Assembly (NCBI RefSeq): GCF_001672775.1
Contig: NZ_LZKJ01000055.1
Location: 1-42,984, forward strand
Source of the DNA: Mycobacterium kyorinense
GTDB lineage: Bacteria; Actinomycetota; Actinomycetes; Mycobacteriales; Mycobacteriaceae
DNA length: 42,984 nt
Reading direction: 5' to 3'
Shown here: piece after piece, positions 18,073-24,972 of the stretch
Numbering within the stretch: the first letter of the stretch is position 1
Layout of the letters: each line of letters starts with the position of its first letter
Translations under genes and position numbers: made by a program
Notes under the pieces: generated by a model
What the model was told of the DNA's origin: nothing
What the model saw: the letters and a program-made list of their open reading frames with translations, nothing else
Databases searched by the model: none

Positions 18073-18197
18073 AACTGCCACCAGCCCCGGGCGAACGACA
18101 TGTAAAGCTGGATGAGGAACATCGTGAGCAAGTAGCCGTAGATGACGACCTGCAGAATGATCAGCGCTCGCTTGCGTTTCCGCTCTTGTTGGTCCAT
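18069..18197 (-). CDS. 42-residue single-pass membrane peptide
   Basis: Short gene for 42 residues. A Lys/Arg-rich N-terminus (residues 5-10, ERKRKR) precedes one hydrophobic helix (about 11-35) and a short tail with two tryptophans (ARGWWQL), so the N-terminus should lie in the cytoplasm. The ATG at 18197 is preceded by GGAAAGGA at good spacing, and the stop overlaps the start of the polytopic membrane protein gene as GTGA. It sits 16 bp after the NorQ-like ATPase gene. Coupling to the membrane-protein gene on one side and the ATPase on the other argues for a small accessory subunit. No homolog is recognised, and genes of this length are often missed. Confidence 0.75.
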   Translation of the reverse strand: MDQQERKRKRALIILQVVIYGYLLTMFLIQLYMSFARGWWQL

Positions 18198-18213
18198 GCG
18201 GGACGGTCCTTTC

Positions 18214-19017
18214 CTAGCTCGGCGTGCTCGGGGCGTCTGCCGCGGCCAGGCTGGCTGCCGCGACTTCACGTAGTCCGTCGGTGATGGCCCCGTCGGTAGT
18301 CAGCGGCGCGAGGATGCAGACCTCGGCGGCTTGCAATTCGGTTGTGCCGGCGGCGATCAGCTGTGCGGCATTGACCAGCACCCTGGTGGAGGGCGGCTCG
18401 AAATGGAAAGCATCGTCGGCGGAGCGGATCGCGACCGCGCAGCCGACCAGCCGCCGTGCAGTGGCCAATGCGACACCGGTTTCGGCGACGATCACCTCGG
18501 CCTCGCGTTCAGGGGGCAAGTACTGCATGGGCAGGGTGACAAACCGTTGCCGGAAGGAGGGTTTGAGCTCCTTGAGCGAGCTGCGGTAGGCGGGATTGTA
18601 GGAACACACGAGCATGAATTCGTCGGGCGCCGTCACCACCTCCCCGGCCCGGTCCAGGTACAAGGACCGGCGGTGATCGGTCAGCGAATGCAAGATGGCC
18701 AGCGAGTCGTGGCGCGCCTCGACGACCTCGTCCAAGTAGCAGATCGCTCCCGCCTTGACCGCTCTGGTCAATGGCCCGTCGGTCCACACGACGTCGCCGC
18801 CGGTCACCATGAACCGGCCGACGAGATCGGAACTGGTGAGGTCGTCGTGGCAGCTGATGGTGACGACTGGTCGGCGCAGCAGCGCCCCCATGTGCTCGAC
18901 GAACCTTGTCTTGCCGCACCCGGTGGGCCCGGTGAGCATCACCGGAATACGGCGATGGTAGGCCTGCTCGAATAACTGGACTTCGTTTCCGCTGGCGAGA
19001 TAGGTGTCGGTGGTCAT
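18214..19017 (-). CDS. NorQ/CbbQ-type AAA+ ATPase
   Basis: MoxR-branch AAA+ ATPase of the CbbQ/NirQ/NorQ/GvpN family, 267 residues. Walker A GPTGCGKT is at 30-37, Walker B AICYLDE at 91-97 (Asp96, Glu97), sensor 1 CSYNP near 138-142, and candidate arginine fingers lie in SFRQRF (154-159). The conserved SCHDDLTSSDLVGR segment is typical of the family. These ATPases work with a VWA partner (NorD, CbbO) to remodel or metallate a client enzyme, and the NorD-like partner lies 22 bp upstream. The ATG at 19017 is preceded by GAGGAA. No nitric oxide reductase or Rubisco gene is in the window, so the likely client is the adjacent membrane complex (inference). Confidence 0.9.
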   Translation of the reverse strand: MTTDTYLASGNEVQLFEQAYHRRIPVMLTGPTGCGKTRFVEHMGALLRRPVVTISCHDDLTSSDLVGRFMVTGGDVVWTDGPLTRAVKAGAICYLDEVVEARHDSLAILHSLTDHRRSLYLDRAGEVVTAPDEFMLVCSYNPAYRSSLKELKPSFRQRFVTLPMQYLPPEREAEVIVAETGVALATARRLVGCAVAIRSADDAFHFEPPSTRVLVNAAQLIAAGTTELQAAEVCILAPLTTDGAITDGLREVAAASLAAADAPSTPS

Positions 19018-19039
19018 GGGTTCCTCATGTGGTGAACGG

Positions 19040-20572
19040 TCAGGCGGCGACGAGTTCGCGGTGGACGTGGGCTAGTACGCGGGGCAGCTCTTCGACTCGT
19101 TTGATGCGTTGAGATCGACGGGGCCCGAACACCTCCGGGAGGGGATCGACCCGGGTAGGACCAACTCCCACGTAGTACACCGAGACGCCGGCATCGTTGG
19201 CTTCCTCGACCGCGTGCGCGGCGTCGGCCCAGGCGTAGCGGCCCTCGTAACCTTCATCGGAGATCAATCCGTCGCCGATGACGATCAGCAGGCGCCGCTC
19301 GGAGGGCTGCGCCAACAGCCGGCTCGTCAAATGGCGCAACGGGGCTCCCAGCCTGGTGTAGCCGCCAGTGGTCAGGCCCAGCCGGCTGGGCGGCACGAAC
19401 CGGCGATCGGCGAAATCCTTCAGGCACCGCACTTCGACCCGATGGCGGGTATTCCCGGTGAACACGAAGACGCCGTGACGCTCGCGGGCCACCGCCATCG
19501 CCCGCGAAAGCGCGTCGGCACAGGCCAATTCGAGTCGGAAGATCCGGCCGCCGTGCACGCCCAGTGACGAGCTGCCGTCGAGCAGCAACGCCGTGGTGAC
19601 ATCCCGGCTGCTGGGCAGCAATTCCCGGAAGATGCGGGGCTCGGCCACCTCGCCGGTGGACAAGTCGAGGTAATGGCGGACGTAGTGGTCGACGTCGATA
19701 TCGGATCCGTCTTCCAGGCCGCTGGTCATCGCGCGATGGGTGTGCTCCTGGAACCATGCGCGCAGCTCTGCGGCGATCGGAGCCTGATGCGACGTGCGCT
19801 GGGTGTCGACGCGTTCCAGTACCGCGACGTGGTCGCGCAGGAAACTGTTCGTCCAGGAGTTCCACTCGGGGTACGGGATGCCCGGCCGGTGCTGGGGAGT
19901 GATGTCGAAATCGTTGTCCTGCGGCCGGCTCGGCGGCGGGAGATTGGGGTTGCGAACGCCGCCGTCGCCGCCCACGGGCACGGAATACGGTCTCGGCAAC
20001 CGTTTTTGGGTGGTGGTCCACGGCATCCGGCCAAAGCTGCGTCGCAACTTGTCGGACAACTGCTGCGGCGTGGTGTAGGCCAGCGGCAAGGTGCCCAGCA
20101 GCGGGTGCACCGCCAGGCTCTGCTGCTGGCGCGCCATCACGACGGCGCGGTTGAGCATCTGTTGGCCGTCCATGTCACCGGCCGCTGCCTCCACCTCGGG
20201 TAGCAGTCGCCGTATTTCGGTCAACAGGCCCGGCCAGCGCGAGCCGATCCATCCGACGGCAACACTGGCCTCGACGAGTGTGAGCGCCCGAAGTTCGCGT
20301 GCCGACAACTCGTTGAGCCGGTATTCGGTCAAGCGTTCTTTCGATGGTGCGCATTGAAAGGCGATGCCGCACGTGGTTGTTCGGCGTGTCCAGTCTCCGC
20401 TGAGCGACGGATACGGAACGTGAACGAAGGTCAGGGCCGCGTTCAGGCCGAAACTGCGCTTCTCCCCGGTCACCAGTCGCACGCCTTCGCGACGGCGTTC
20501 ACTCAACGCGACCGCGGTCACGGCGCAACTGCGCTCGATCGCCATCGCGGCGGCGTCAGGCAGCTCAGGCAT
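19040..20572 (-). CDS. NorD/CbbO-like VWA-domain protein
   Basis: Protein of 510 residues with a C-terminal von Willebrand factor A domain (about 325-505). The MIDAS motif LLLDGSSSLG holds Asp332, Ser334 and Ser336, and a later DGLISDEGY and GVSVYYVGVG complete the fold. The N-terminal 320 residues are mostly helical, with a proline/asparagine-rich linker near 195-235, and EPRIFRELLP just before the VWA domain resembles the same position in NorD. In NorQ/NorD and CbbQ/CbbO pairs the VWA protein links the ATPase ring to the client. The ATG at 20572 follows GGGAAA, and the gene starts 15 bp after the stop of the 34-residue peptide gene. It is shorter than typical NorD (about 600 or more residues). 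Confidence 0.88.
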   Translation of the reverse strand: MPELPDAAAMAIERSCAVTAVALSERRREGVRLVTGEKRSFGLNAALTFVHVPYPSLSGDWTRRTTTCGIAFQCAPSKERLTEYRLNELSARELRALTLVEASVAVGWIGSRWPGLLTEIRRLLPEVEAAAGDMDGQQMLNRAVVMARQQQSLAVHPLLGTLPLAYTTPQQLSDKLRRSFGRMPWTTTQKRLPRPYSVPVGGDGGVRNPNLPPPSRPQDNDFDITPQHRPGIPYPEWNSWTNSFLRDHVAVLERVDTQRTSHQAPIAAELRAWFQEHTHRAMTSGLEDGSDIDVDHYVRHYLDLSTGEVAEPRIFRELLPSSRDVTTALLLDGSSSLGVHGGRIFRLELACADALSRAMAVARERHGVFVFTGNTRHRVEVRCLKDFADRRFVPPSRLGLTTGGYTRLGAPLRHLTSRLLAQPSERRLLIVIGDGLISDEGYEGRYAWADAAHAVEEANDAGVSVYYVGVGPTRVDPLPEVFGPRRSQRIKRVEELPRVLAHVHRELVAA

Positions 20573-20587
20573 TGAGCGTTTCCCGGC

Positions 20588-20692
20588 TCAGAAGGTGCCG
20601 ATATTGGAGAACATCCAGTACCAGAACCAAATGATCAGTCCGGTCCCTCCCCAAGCGGCGACGTAGCGAAGGATCTCCCAAAGCATCGCCAT
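20588..20692 (-). CDS. 34-residue tryptophan-rich membrane peptide
   Basis: Very short gene for 34 residues, five of them tryptophan. An amphipathic start (MAMLWEILRY) leads into a hydrophobic helix with a GGTG turn and a WFWYWMF cluster, ending in a polar tail. It begins with ATG at 20692, eight bases after a full AGGAGG-type ribosome binding site, which is much stronger evidence than length alone. It lies 42 bp after the TetR gene and 15 bp before the NorD-like gene, so it is in the operon. I recognise no homolog. It could be a small subunit that packs against the polytopic membrane protein, or an assembly factor. Confidence 0.7.
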   Translation of the reverse strand: MAMLWEILRYVAAWGGTGLIIWFWYWMFSNIGTF

Positions 20693-20734
20693 TCTGCGAC
20701 CTCCTCGTTGATGAGCGGTGAACAAGCGGATGCG

Positions 20735-21337
20735 TCATCGGACCTCCAACCCGCGCACCGCAGAAGCGACCAGCTCGTCGAGCATCGTGTCGCGGGCCTG
20801 CGGATCGTGCGTTGTGGTCAGGACGCCGTAGACGCCGAGCAGGAAAAAGACCGCGCTGTAGAACGCGTCGACTTCGGGATGCACCTCGCCGTCGCTGCGC
20901 ACCCGCTCGATGTGGCGGACCAGCAACACGATCACCGGGTGATCGGTCCAATCGTCGGTCTGGGGCCGTGACGGCGAAAAGTGCAGGGCCAGCAGTTCTT
21001 TGAAGAGTATTCCGCCTAACTGCTGCTCGAGTCCCTTGAGCAGGCGTATGACCTCGGTCAGCGGTGCGGTCAGGTCGCCGGCGGTGTCCAGGAAGCGGGC
21101 CAGTTGGGTGGCAAGGCGGCTCTCCTCCCGATGCTCCAGCTCGAGCAGGACATGTTCTTTCGACGGAAAGTGAAAGTAGAAGGTGCCGTGCGCGACGCCC
21201 GCAGTGGCCACGATTGCGCTCACGTCGGCATCGGCCATGCCTGAGCGTGTGAACTCGGTGATCGCCGCGTCGAGGATGCGCTGCCGCGTCTGCCGTCGGC
21301 GCACTTCGCGTGCGCACGTCTTGACCCGCGGAGCCAT
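20735..21337 (-). CDS. TetR-family regulator 1 (operon-leading)
   Basis: TetR/AcrR-type repressor of 200 residues. The N-terminal helix-turn-helix spans about residues 15-62 (RQRILDAAITEFTRSGMADADVSAIVATAGVAH split across helices 1-3, then TFYFHFPSKEHVL). The C-terminal ligand domain carries the LLALHFSPSRPQTDDWTDHPVIVLL segment, which is shared almost intact with the TetR paralog at 22332-22943. It is the first gene of the minus-strand operon that continues through the NorD/NorQ pair to the DapB-like gene. A perfect 12-bp palindrome lies 25 bp upstream of the start and is probably its operator. Confidence 0.9.
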   Translation of the reverse strand: MAPRVKTCAREVRRRQTRQRILDAAITEFTRSGMADADVSAIVATAGVAHGTFYFHFPSKEHVLLELEHREESRLATQLARFLDTAGDLTAPLTEVIRLLKGLEQQLGGILFKELLALHFSPSRPQTDDWTDHPVIVLLVRHIERVRSDGEVHPEVDAFYSAVFFLLGVYGVLTTTHDPQARDTMLDELVASAVRGLEVR

Positions 21338-21361
21338 GCCTTGTCTTTGTAGTCGAGGCGC

Positions 21362-21373
21362 TGACTTAAGTCA
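21362..21373. promoter_or_regulatory. TetR operator candidate 1, TGAC-N4-GTCA
   Basis: Perfect 12-bp palindrome TGACTTAAGTCA, 25 bp upstream of the TetR 1 start. The same half-sites with the same spacing recur at 22295-22306 and 23094-23105, in front of the paralogous membrane-protein gene and the SDR gene. Binding by the two related TetR proteins is inference; the shared sequence is directly visible. Confidence 0.65.
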
Positions 21374-21465
21374 ATGATACGAGTCAGCGAACAAGCGGCC
21401 CGCCCCAGCGCCCCGCCCAGGTTTCAGTGTGAAGCCATGGCGAAGATGCCGCCAAAATCCCGCCC

Positions 21466-21498
21466 ACGATTCACACTCAACGCCAACGATTCACACTC
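21466..21498. repeat. Short direct repeat ACGATTCACACTC, two copies
   Basis: Two identical 13-bp copies begin at 21466 and 21486. A reverse-complement core AGTGTGAA is also present at 21426-21433. They sit in the 177-bp gap between the second membrane-protein gene and the TetR 1 promoter. The function is unknown; they could be a decayed intergenic repeat. Confidence 0.5.
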
Positions 21499-21514
21499 GA
21501 CGAGGACGTCGGCC

Positions 21515-22243
21515 TCAGTCGGAGAAGATTTCGCGGTTGACCGTGTGCAGATACGGAATTGCCAGGAATGGCGTGATGTAGAAGATGTCGTAGAGCCACC
21601 AGCCGACGACCGGCAGAACTACTCCCGCGTAGCGCACGTCGGCGAACATCGTCATGTTGAACACGTAGCCGCACCAGATCACCACACCCATCCAGCAGGT
21701 GATGATCATCCACTGGTGGCCCCAGCGCTTCATCTGCAAGAAACCGATGCCGGCGGCGATCCGCATCGTGAAGACGGTCAGAATCAGCCCGACCTCCCAG
21801 GCTTTTTCGCCCGGACCCGCGGCGCCGCCCAGCCACAGCTCGTTGTAGTGCCAGAAGTAGCCGGCATCGAACATGTTGCCCCAACCGTTCAGCAACACGC
21901 GGGCCAATAGCGTGTGGTTGGCGACCAGGTCAAGCGCCCATCCCACGGTGTTGATCGCAGCGTCGACGATGACGAGATAGCCGAGCAGGGTGACCAGCAT
22001 CGGCCGAACCGACAGCCCGTCGCGCTGTGCGCGGCGCAGCAACCACACGCCGCGCAAAAACAGCGGCAACCCGAAGATGCCCAGTGCCGCAGTGCCGATC
22101 AGCAGGCTGCCGGAGATCAGCCACTTGTCGGCCCGGCGCTGCGCGACGTGCGACTCCGCCATGTGTTCGTCGAAGGACAGTCCGCGGGGCGGGGACGTCG
22201 GCGCCTTGCCGGTATCGCGCTGGATCAGCTTGGACAGGTTCAC
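21515..22243 (-). CDS. Polytopic membrane protein, copy 2
   Basis: Membrane protein of 242 residues, paralogous to the one at 17374-18072. It has the same five or so hydrophobic helices, the same [16 protein letters not shown] loop, and Asp, His and Glu residues at equivalent positions (Asp126, His132, Glu135). The final 76 residues differ from copy 1 at three positions, whereas the first 90 residues differ much more. The GTG start at 22243 is preceded by GAGGAGGG a few bases upstream. An operator-like palindrome lies about 52 bp upstream. It is preceded on the same strand by its own TetR gene, but there are no NorQ/NorD genes or small membrane partners, so it may share those supplied by the other operon (inference). 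Confidence 0.87.
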   Translation of the reverse strand: MNLSKLIQRDTGKAPTSPPRGLSFDEHMAESHVAQRRADKWLISGSLLIGTAALGIFGLPLFLRGVWLLRRAQRDGLSVRPMLVTLLGYLVIVDAAINTVGWALDLVANHTLLARVLLNGWGNMFDAGYFWHYNELWLGGAAGPGEKAWEVGLILTVFTMRIAAGIGFLQMKRWGHQWMIITCWMGVVIWCGYVFNMTMFADVRYAGVVLPVVGWWLYDIFYITPFLAIPYLHTVNREIFSD

Positions 22244-22294
22244 GAACCCTCCTCGTCGGAGCCGCCCGGACTGGCGGGTCCAACATAACAAAAC

Positions 22295-22306
22295 TGACTG
22301 CAGTCA
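22295..22306. promoter_or_regulatory. TetR operator candidate 2, TGAC-N4-GTCA
   Basis: Perfect 12-bp palindrome TGACTGCAGTCA in the 88-bp gap between the TetR 2 gene and the second membrane-protein gene. It implies that copy 2 has its own promoter under the same control as the operon upstream of TetR 1. The half-sites and spacing match those at 21362 and 23094. Confidence 0.65.
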
Positions 22307-22331
22307 CCAAGAGCGACGGCAGCCGGTGCAG

Positions 22332-22943
22332 TTAGCCGGATCGCGACGGCGCGATGCTGCGTAACGTCCTGGCCACGTAGTCCTCGAGTAGCTCGCGCCG
22401 GGTCGGCCAGTCGTGCGTGGTGATCAACAGCGCGTAGAGGCCCAGTAAGAAGAACACCGCGCTGTTCATCGCGTTGACGTCGGGATCGGTCTCGCCACGG
22501 TGGCGAGCATCCTCGATTTGTTGCGCCACCAACACGATCACCGGATGATCCCGGCCGTCCTCGGTTGGTGGACGGGTCTGCGAGAAGTGCAGTGCCAGAA
22601 AATCTTTGAAGAGCGAATCGCCGAGTCGGCGTTCCAATCCCATCACCAGACGCACGGCCTCATTCAAGACGCCCGCAAGGTCGCGCTGCGTTTTGAGGAA
22701 TTGCGCCAACTGTTTGACGATGCGGTCTTCTTCGCGCCGCTCCAACTCCAGCAGCACATGCTCTTTGGTGGGGAAGTGGAAGAAGAACGTACCGTGGGCC
22801 ACCCCGGCGGCGGTCACAATGGCGCTGACATCAGCCTCGGCCATCCCGGAGCGCTTGAACTCCGACACGGCCGCGCCCATCAGTCGCTCCCTCGTCTGCA
22901 ACCGTTTCGCGTCGCGTGCAGATAGCCCGTCCGTCACTGCCAT
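22332..22943 (-). CDS. TetR-family regulator 2
   Basis: TetR/AcrR-type regulator of 203 residues, paralogous to the 20735-21337 gene. The DNA-binding domain (RERLMGAAVSEFKRSGMAEADVSAIV, then TFFFHFPTKEHVL) shares most recognition-helix residues with TetR 1, and the ligand-side segment LALHFSQTRPPTEDGRDHPVIVL is nearly the same. The matching helix 3 fits the matching operators in the region. The start is preceded by AGAGGA. It lies upstream of membrane-protein copy 2 on the same strand and is divergent from the SDR at 23151. Cross-regulation between the two copies is likely but inferred. Confidence 0.9.
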   Translation of the reverse strand: MAVTDGLSARDAKRLQTRERLMGAAVSEFKRSGMAEADVSAIVTAAGVAHGTFFFHFPTKEHVLLELERREEDRIVKQLAQFLKTQRDLAGVLNEAVRLVMGLERRLGDSLFKDFLALHFSQTRPPTEDGRDHPVIVLVAQQIEDARHRGETDPDVNAMNSAVFFLLGLYALLITTHDWPTRRELLEDYVARTLRSIAPSRSG

Positions 22944-22958
22944 CTTGGTTCCTCTTCG

Positions 22959-22976
22959 TGATGACCCGGCTCATCA
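22959..22976. promoter_or_regulatory. Inverted repeat just upstream of TetR 2
   Basis: The arms TGATGA and TCATCA are separated by CCCGGC, 16 bp upstream of the TetR 2 start. It could be an autoregulatory site, but its sequence differs from the TGAC-N4-GTCA sites, so this is weakly supported. Confidence 0.35.
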
Positions 22977-23092
22977 GGTCGACGGCCCTCATGGAGAGGT
23001 TATCTTGTCGAGCACCCGAATTGGCCTGCCGACGATCCGGCGACCTGGACCGGTCGCGTCGAGGCAATGCCAGGTTCCACTCCCATACGTCA

Positions 23093-23106
23093 TTGACCGA
23101 AGTCAA
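23093..23106. promoter_or_regulatory. TetR operator candidate 3, TTGAC-CGAA-GTCAA
   Basis: Palindrome with five-base arms and a four-base spacer, containing TGAC-N4-GTCA, 45 bp upstream of the SDR start and in the gap divergent from TetR 2. It is the third member of the operator set, and suggests the SDR belongs to the same regulon. Confidence 0.62.
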
Positions 23107-23150
23107 TCAGCTCGGCTTAGATGAGGGGCAGGCATCCCAGGAGGCACCGC

Positions 23151-23939
23151 GTGGCGTTGGAGCAGTTCCAGCTGGACGGACAGGTGGCGATCGTCACGGG
23201 CGCCGGGCGCGGTGTGGGGGCAGGCATCGCCAGGGTGCTGGCGGAAGCAGGCGCCACCGTCGTCGGCACTGCGCGCACCGAGTCGCAAATCAACCAGACG
23301 ATCAGCGACATCAAGCGCGCCGGCGGCAACGGACTGGCACTCGTGGCAGACGCAATGGACCGGCCCGACAGCGCGCGTGTCGTGGAAACGGCCATGGAGC
23401 GCTTCGGGCGCATCGACATCTTGGTCAACAATGTCGGCGGGTCCACCTACGCGCGGTTTCTGGATATCACCGACGAAGACTTCCGGCACACCTTCGATTG
23501 GTGTGTGACATCGGCGTTCATGATGAGTCAGCTGGTGGCGCCGCACATGCTCAGCGCCGGGCGCGGCTCTATCGTCAACATTTCCTCGGGCTCTGCCCGA
23601 TTCGGTATTCGCGCGCTGACCGCATACTGCGTCGCCAAGGGCGGCCTGGAGGCACTCACCCGGGCAATGGCGCAAGAACTTGCGCCCAAGATCCGGGTCA
23701 ATGCCATCGCGCTTGGCTCGTTCGCCACCGACGGACTGCAAGGAAGCCTGGATTTGATGCCCGGATCGCTGGAGAAGATGCAAGAGCGCATCCCCCTGCA
23801 TCGCCTTGGCGACGTCGAAGACCTGGGGCGGCTCACGGTGTATCTGTGTACGCGGGACTGCTATGCCACCAACGCCACGTTTCACGTCGACGGCGGCATC
23901 GACTCGAACAATTCTCCGTTGCCGATTCCCGACTACTAA
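23151..23939 (+). CDS. SDR oxidoreductase linked to the TetR regulon
   Basis: Classical SDR of 262 residues. Dinucleotide motif TGAGRGVG is at 17-24, NNVGG near 93-97, catalytic Ser146 (ISSGS), Tyr159 and Lys163 (YCVAK), and the C-terminus FHVDGGIDSNNSPLP is typical of FabG-like family members. Length and motifs are intact. The GTG at 23151 is chosen because AGGAGG lies about seven bases upstream; an upstream ATG at 23121 would add ten residues without such a site. The operator-like palindrome at 23093-23106 lies in its promoter region. It may oxidise or reduce an alcohol or ketone made by the neighbouring membrane system (inference). Its stop overlaps that of the convergent gene (CTAA). Confidence 0.9.
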   Translation: MALEQFQLDGQVAIVTGAGRGVGAGIARVLAEAGATVVGTARTESQINQTISDIKRAGGNGLALVADAMDRPDSARVVETAMERFGRIDILVNNVGGSTYARFLDITDEDFRHTFDWCVTSAFMMSQLVAPHMLSAGRGSIVNISSGSARFGIRALTAYCVAKGGLEALTRAMAQELAPKIRVNAIALGSFATDGLQGSLDLMPGSLEKMQERIPLHRLGDVEDLGRLTVYLCTRDCYATNATFHVDGGIDSNNSPLPIPDY

Positions 23940-24838
23940 GAGATGTTCTGCTCCAGTCCGGTTCGCAGCAGATCCCAGGCGAGCCGGCGAGCTTCGGTGG
24001 CTCGGGTGTGCAGCAGCCCCTGGACCGATGCGATGGAATCCGGTTGCGGGGCATCGCCTTCGTCGACGGCGTTGTGCAGATCTTCGGCTACCTCGACCGC
24101 CATCAATGCCGCGTCGCCGACACGCTTCAGCGCGTGATGCAAACTGTCGTCTTCGATCAGGAGGCGAGCACTGCGTAGCTCCAACGAGAAATCGTTGACC
24201 ACCTGACCGATCTGATCGAAGATCGGGCTCATCAAGCGCTGCCGCTCGTCGCGGTCCTCGATGTCCAGGACATCCGAACCCTGTTTCCACAGGGTTGCCA
24301 GCTTTTGGCTATGGGTGCCCACGGCGCGGGAGACCTCGATCATGGCTTGCTTCTGCAGTTGATTGCGGAGCTGGACCCGCTCGACGCGAGCCAACTCCCG
24401 CTGAGCTTCCATGTCGGCGCGGTGCAATTCCTGCTGCGCCTCGAGCTCGGCGCGGTGCAGCGTGCGCGTCAGGTCCAGTTCACGCGCCCACCGCTGCTCG
24501 GCGGTGGCGAGTTCCATTCGCACTCGCTCGACAGCCTGGTCCGCGTGCTGCCTGGCCTGCCGCTGGACGCTGCTGGTCTGCCACAACGACACCAGCGCGA
24601 CGCCACAAACCGCGGCGCCGAAAAACCACTCCGCCCTGCTTCCCAGCTCGCCGGGACTGAGAAAGATGAACCATACGATCGCCAAACTACCGGCGAAACC
24701 GCAGGTCAACCAGCCAATTTCGCGCCATCCCCGGGGCGTGAACCCGCGCGGGGCGGGCCGGATGGGCGCCATCGCTTGCGTTGCCTCGGCGGAGTTGCTG
24801 ACGTCGCTTACTTCGTCGCGCTCCAGCAGTCCGGTCAT
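23936..24838 (-). CDS. Membrane-anchored coiled-coil protein
   Basis: Protein of 300 residues that I do not recognise. Two hydrophobic helices fall at about residues 40-62 and 70-90. A long charged region follows with heptad-like repeats ([29 protein letters not shown], positions about 125-155), likely a coiled coil, and then a helical C-terminal domain with several acidic stretches. The ATG at 24838 is preceded by GGGAGG five bases away; a GTG six bases upstream overlaps that site and is less likely. It probably anchors an oligomeric scaffold to the membrane. It is divergent from the SelO gene and convergent with the SDR. Confidence 0.82.
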   Translation of the reverse strand: MTGLLERDEVSDVSNSAEATQAMAPIRPAPRGFTPRGWREIGWLTCGFAGSLAIVWFIFLSPGELGSRAEWFFGAAVCGVALVSLWQTSSVQRQARQHADQAVERVRMELATAEQRWARELDLTRTLHRAELEAQQELHRADMEAQRELARVERVQLRNQLQKQAMIEVSRAVGTHSQKLATLWKQGSDVLDIEDRDERQRLMSPIFDQIGQVVNDFSLELRSARLLIEDDSLHHALKRVGDAALMAVEVAEDLHNAVDEGDAPQPDSIASVQGLLHTRATEARRLAWDLLRTGLEQNIS

Positions 24839-24972
24839 CGTCACCTCCCGATTGCTTCAGCCTCCCCGACGCAGATTTCAGCCTAAAGGTCTCAGCGCTC
24901 GGGTGGGGATCAGGCCGAACGCCCCGCTGTTGCGAGCGGTTACCCGCGCGGCTTCTCCGTACCCTCGGTGGG

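Noticed and set aside
17374..22243. The polytopic membrane proteins as particulate methane/ammonia monooxygenase subunits
   Set aside because: The D-x5-H-x2-E loop and helix count superficially recall PmoC, but I see no matching motif order and no PmoA or PmoB partners, so no such identity is claimed.
22916..24290. Long open frames on both strands across the SDR at 23151
   Set aside because: They overlap the motif-bearing SDR gene and show no domain; the SDR frame has all catalytic residues and a good ribosome binding site.
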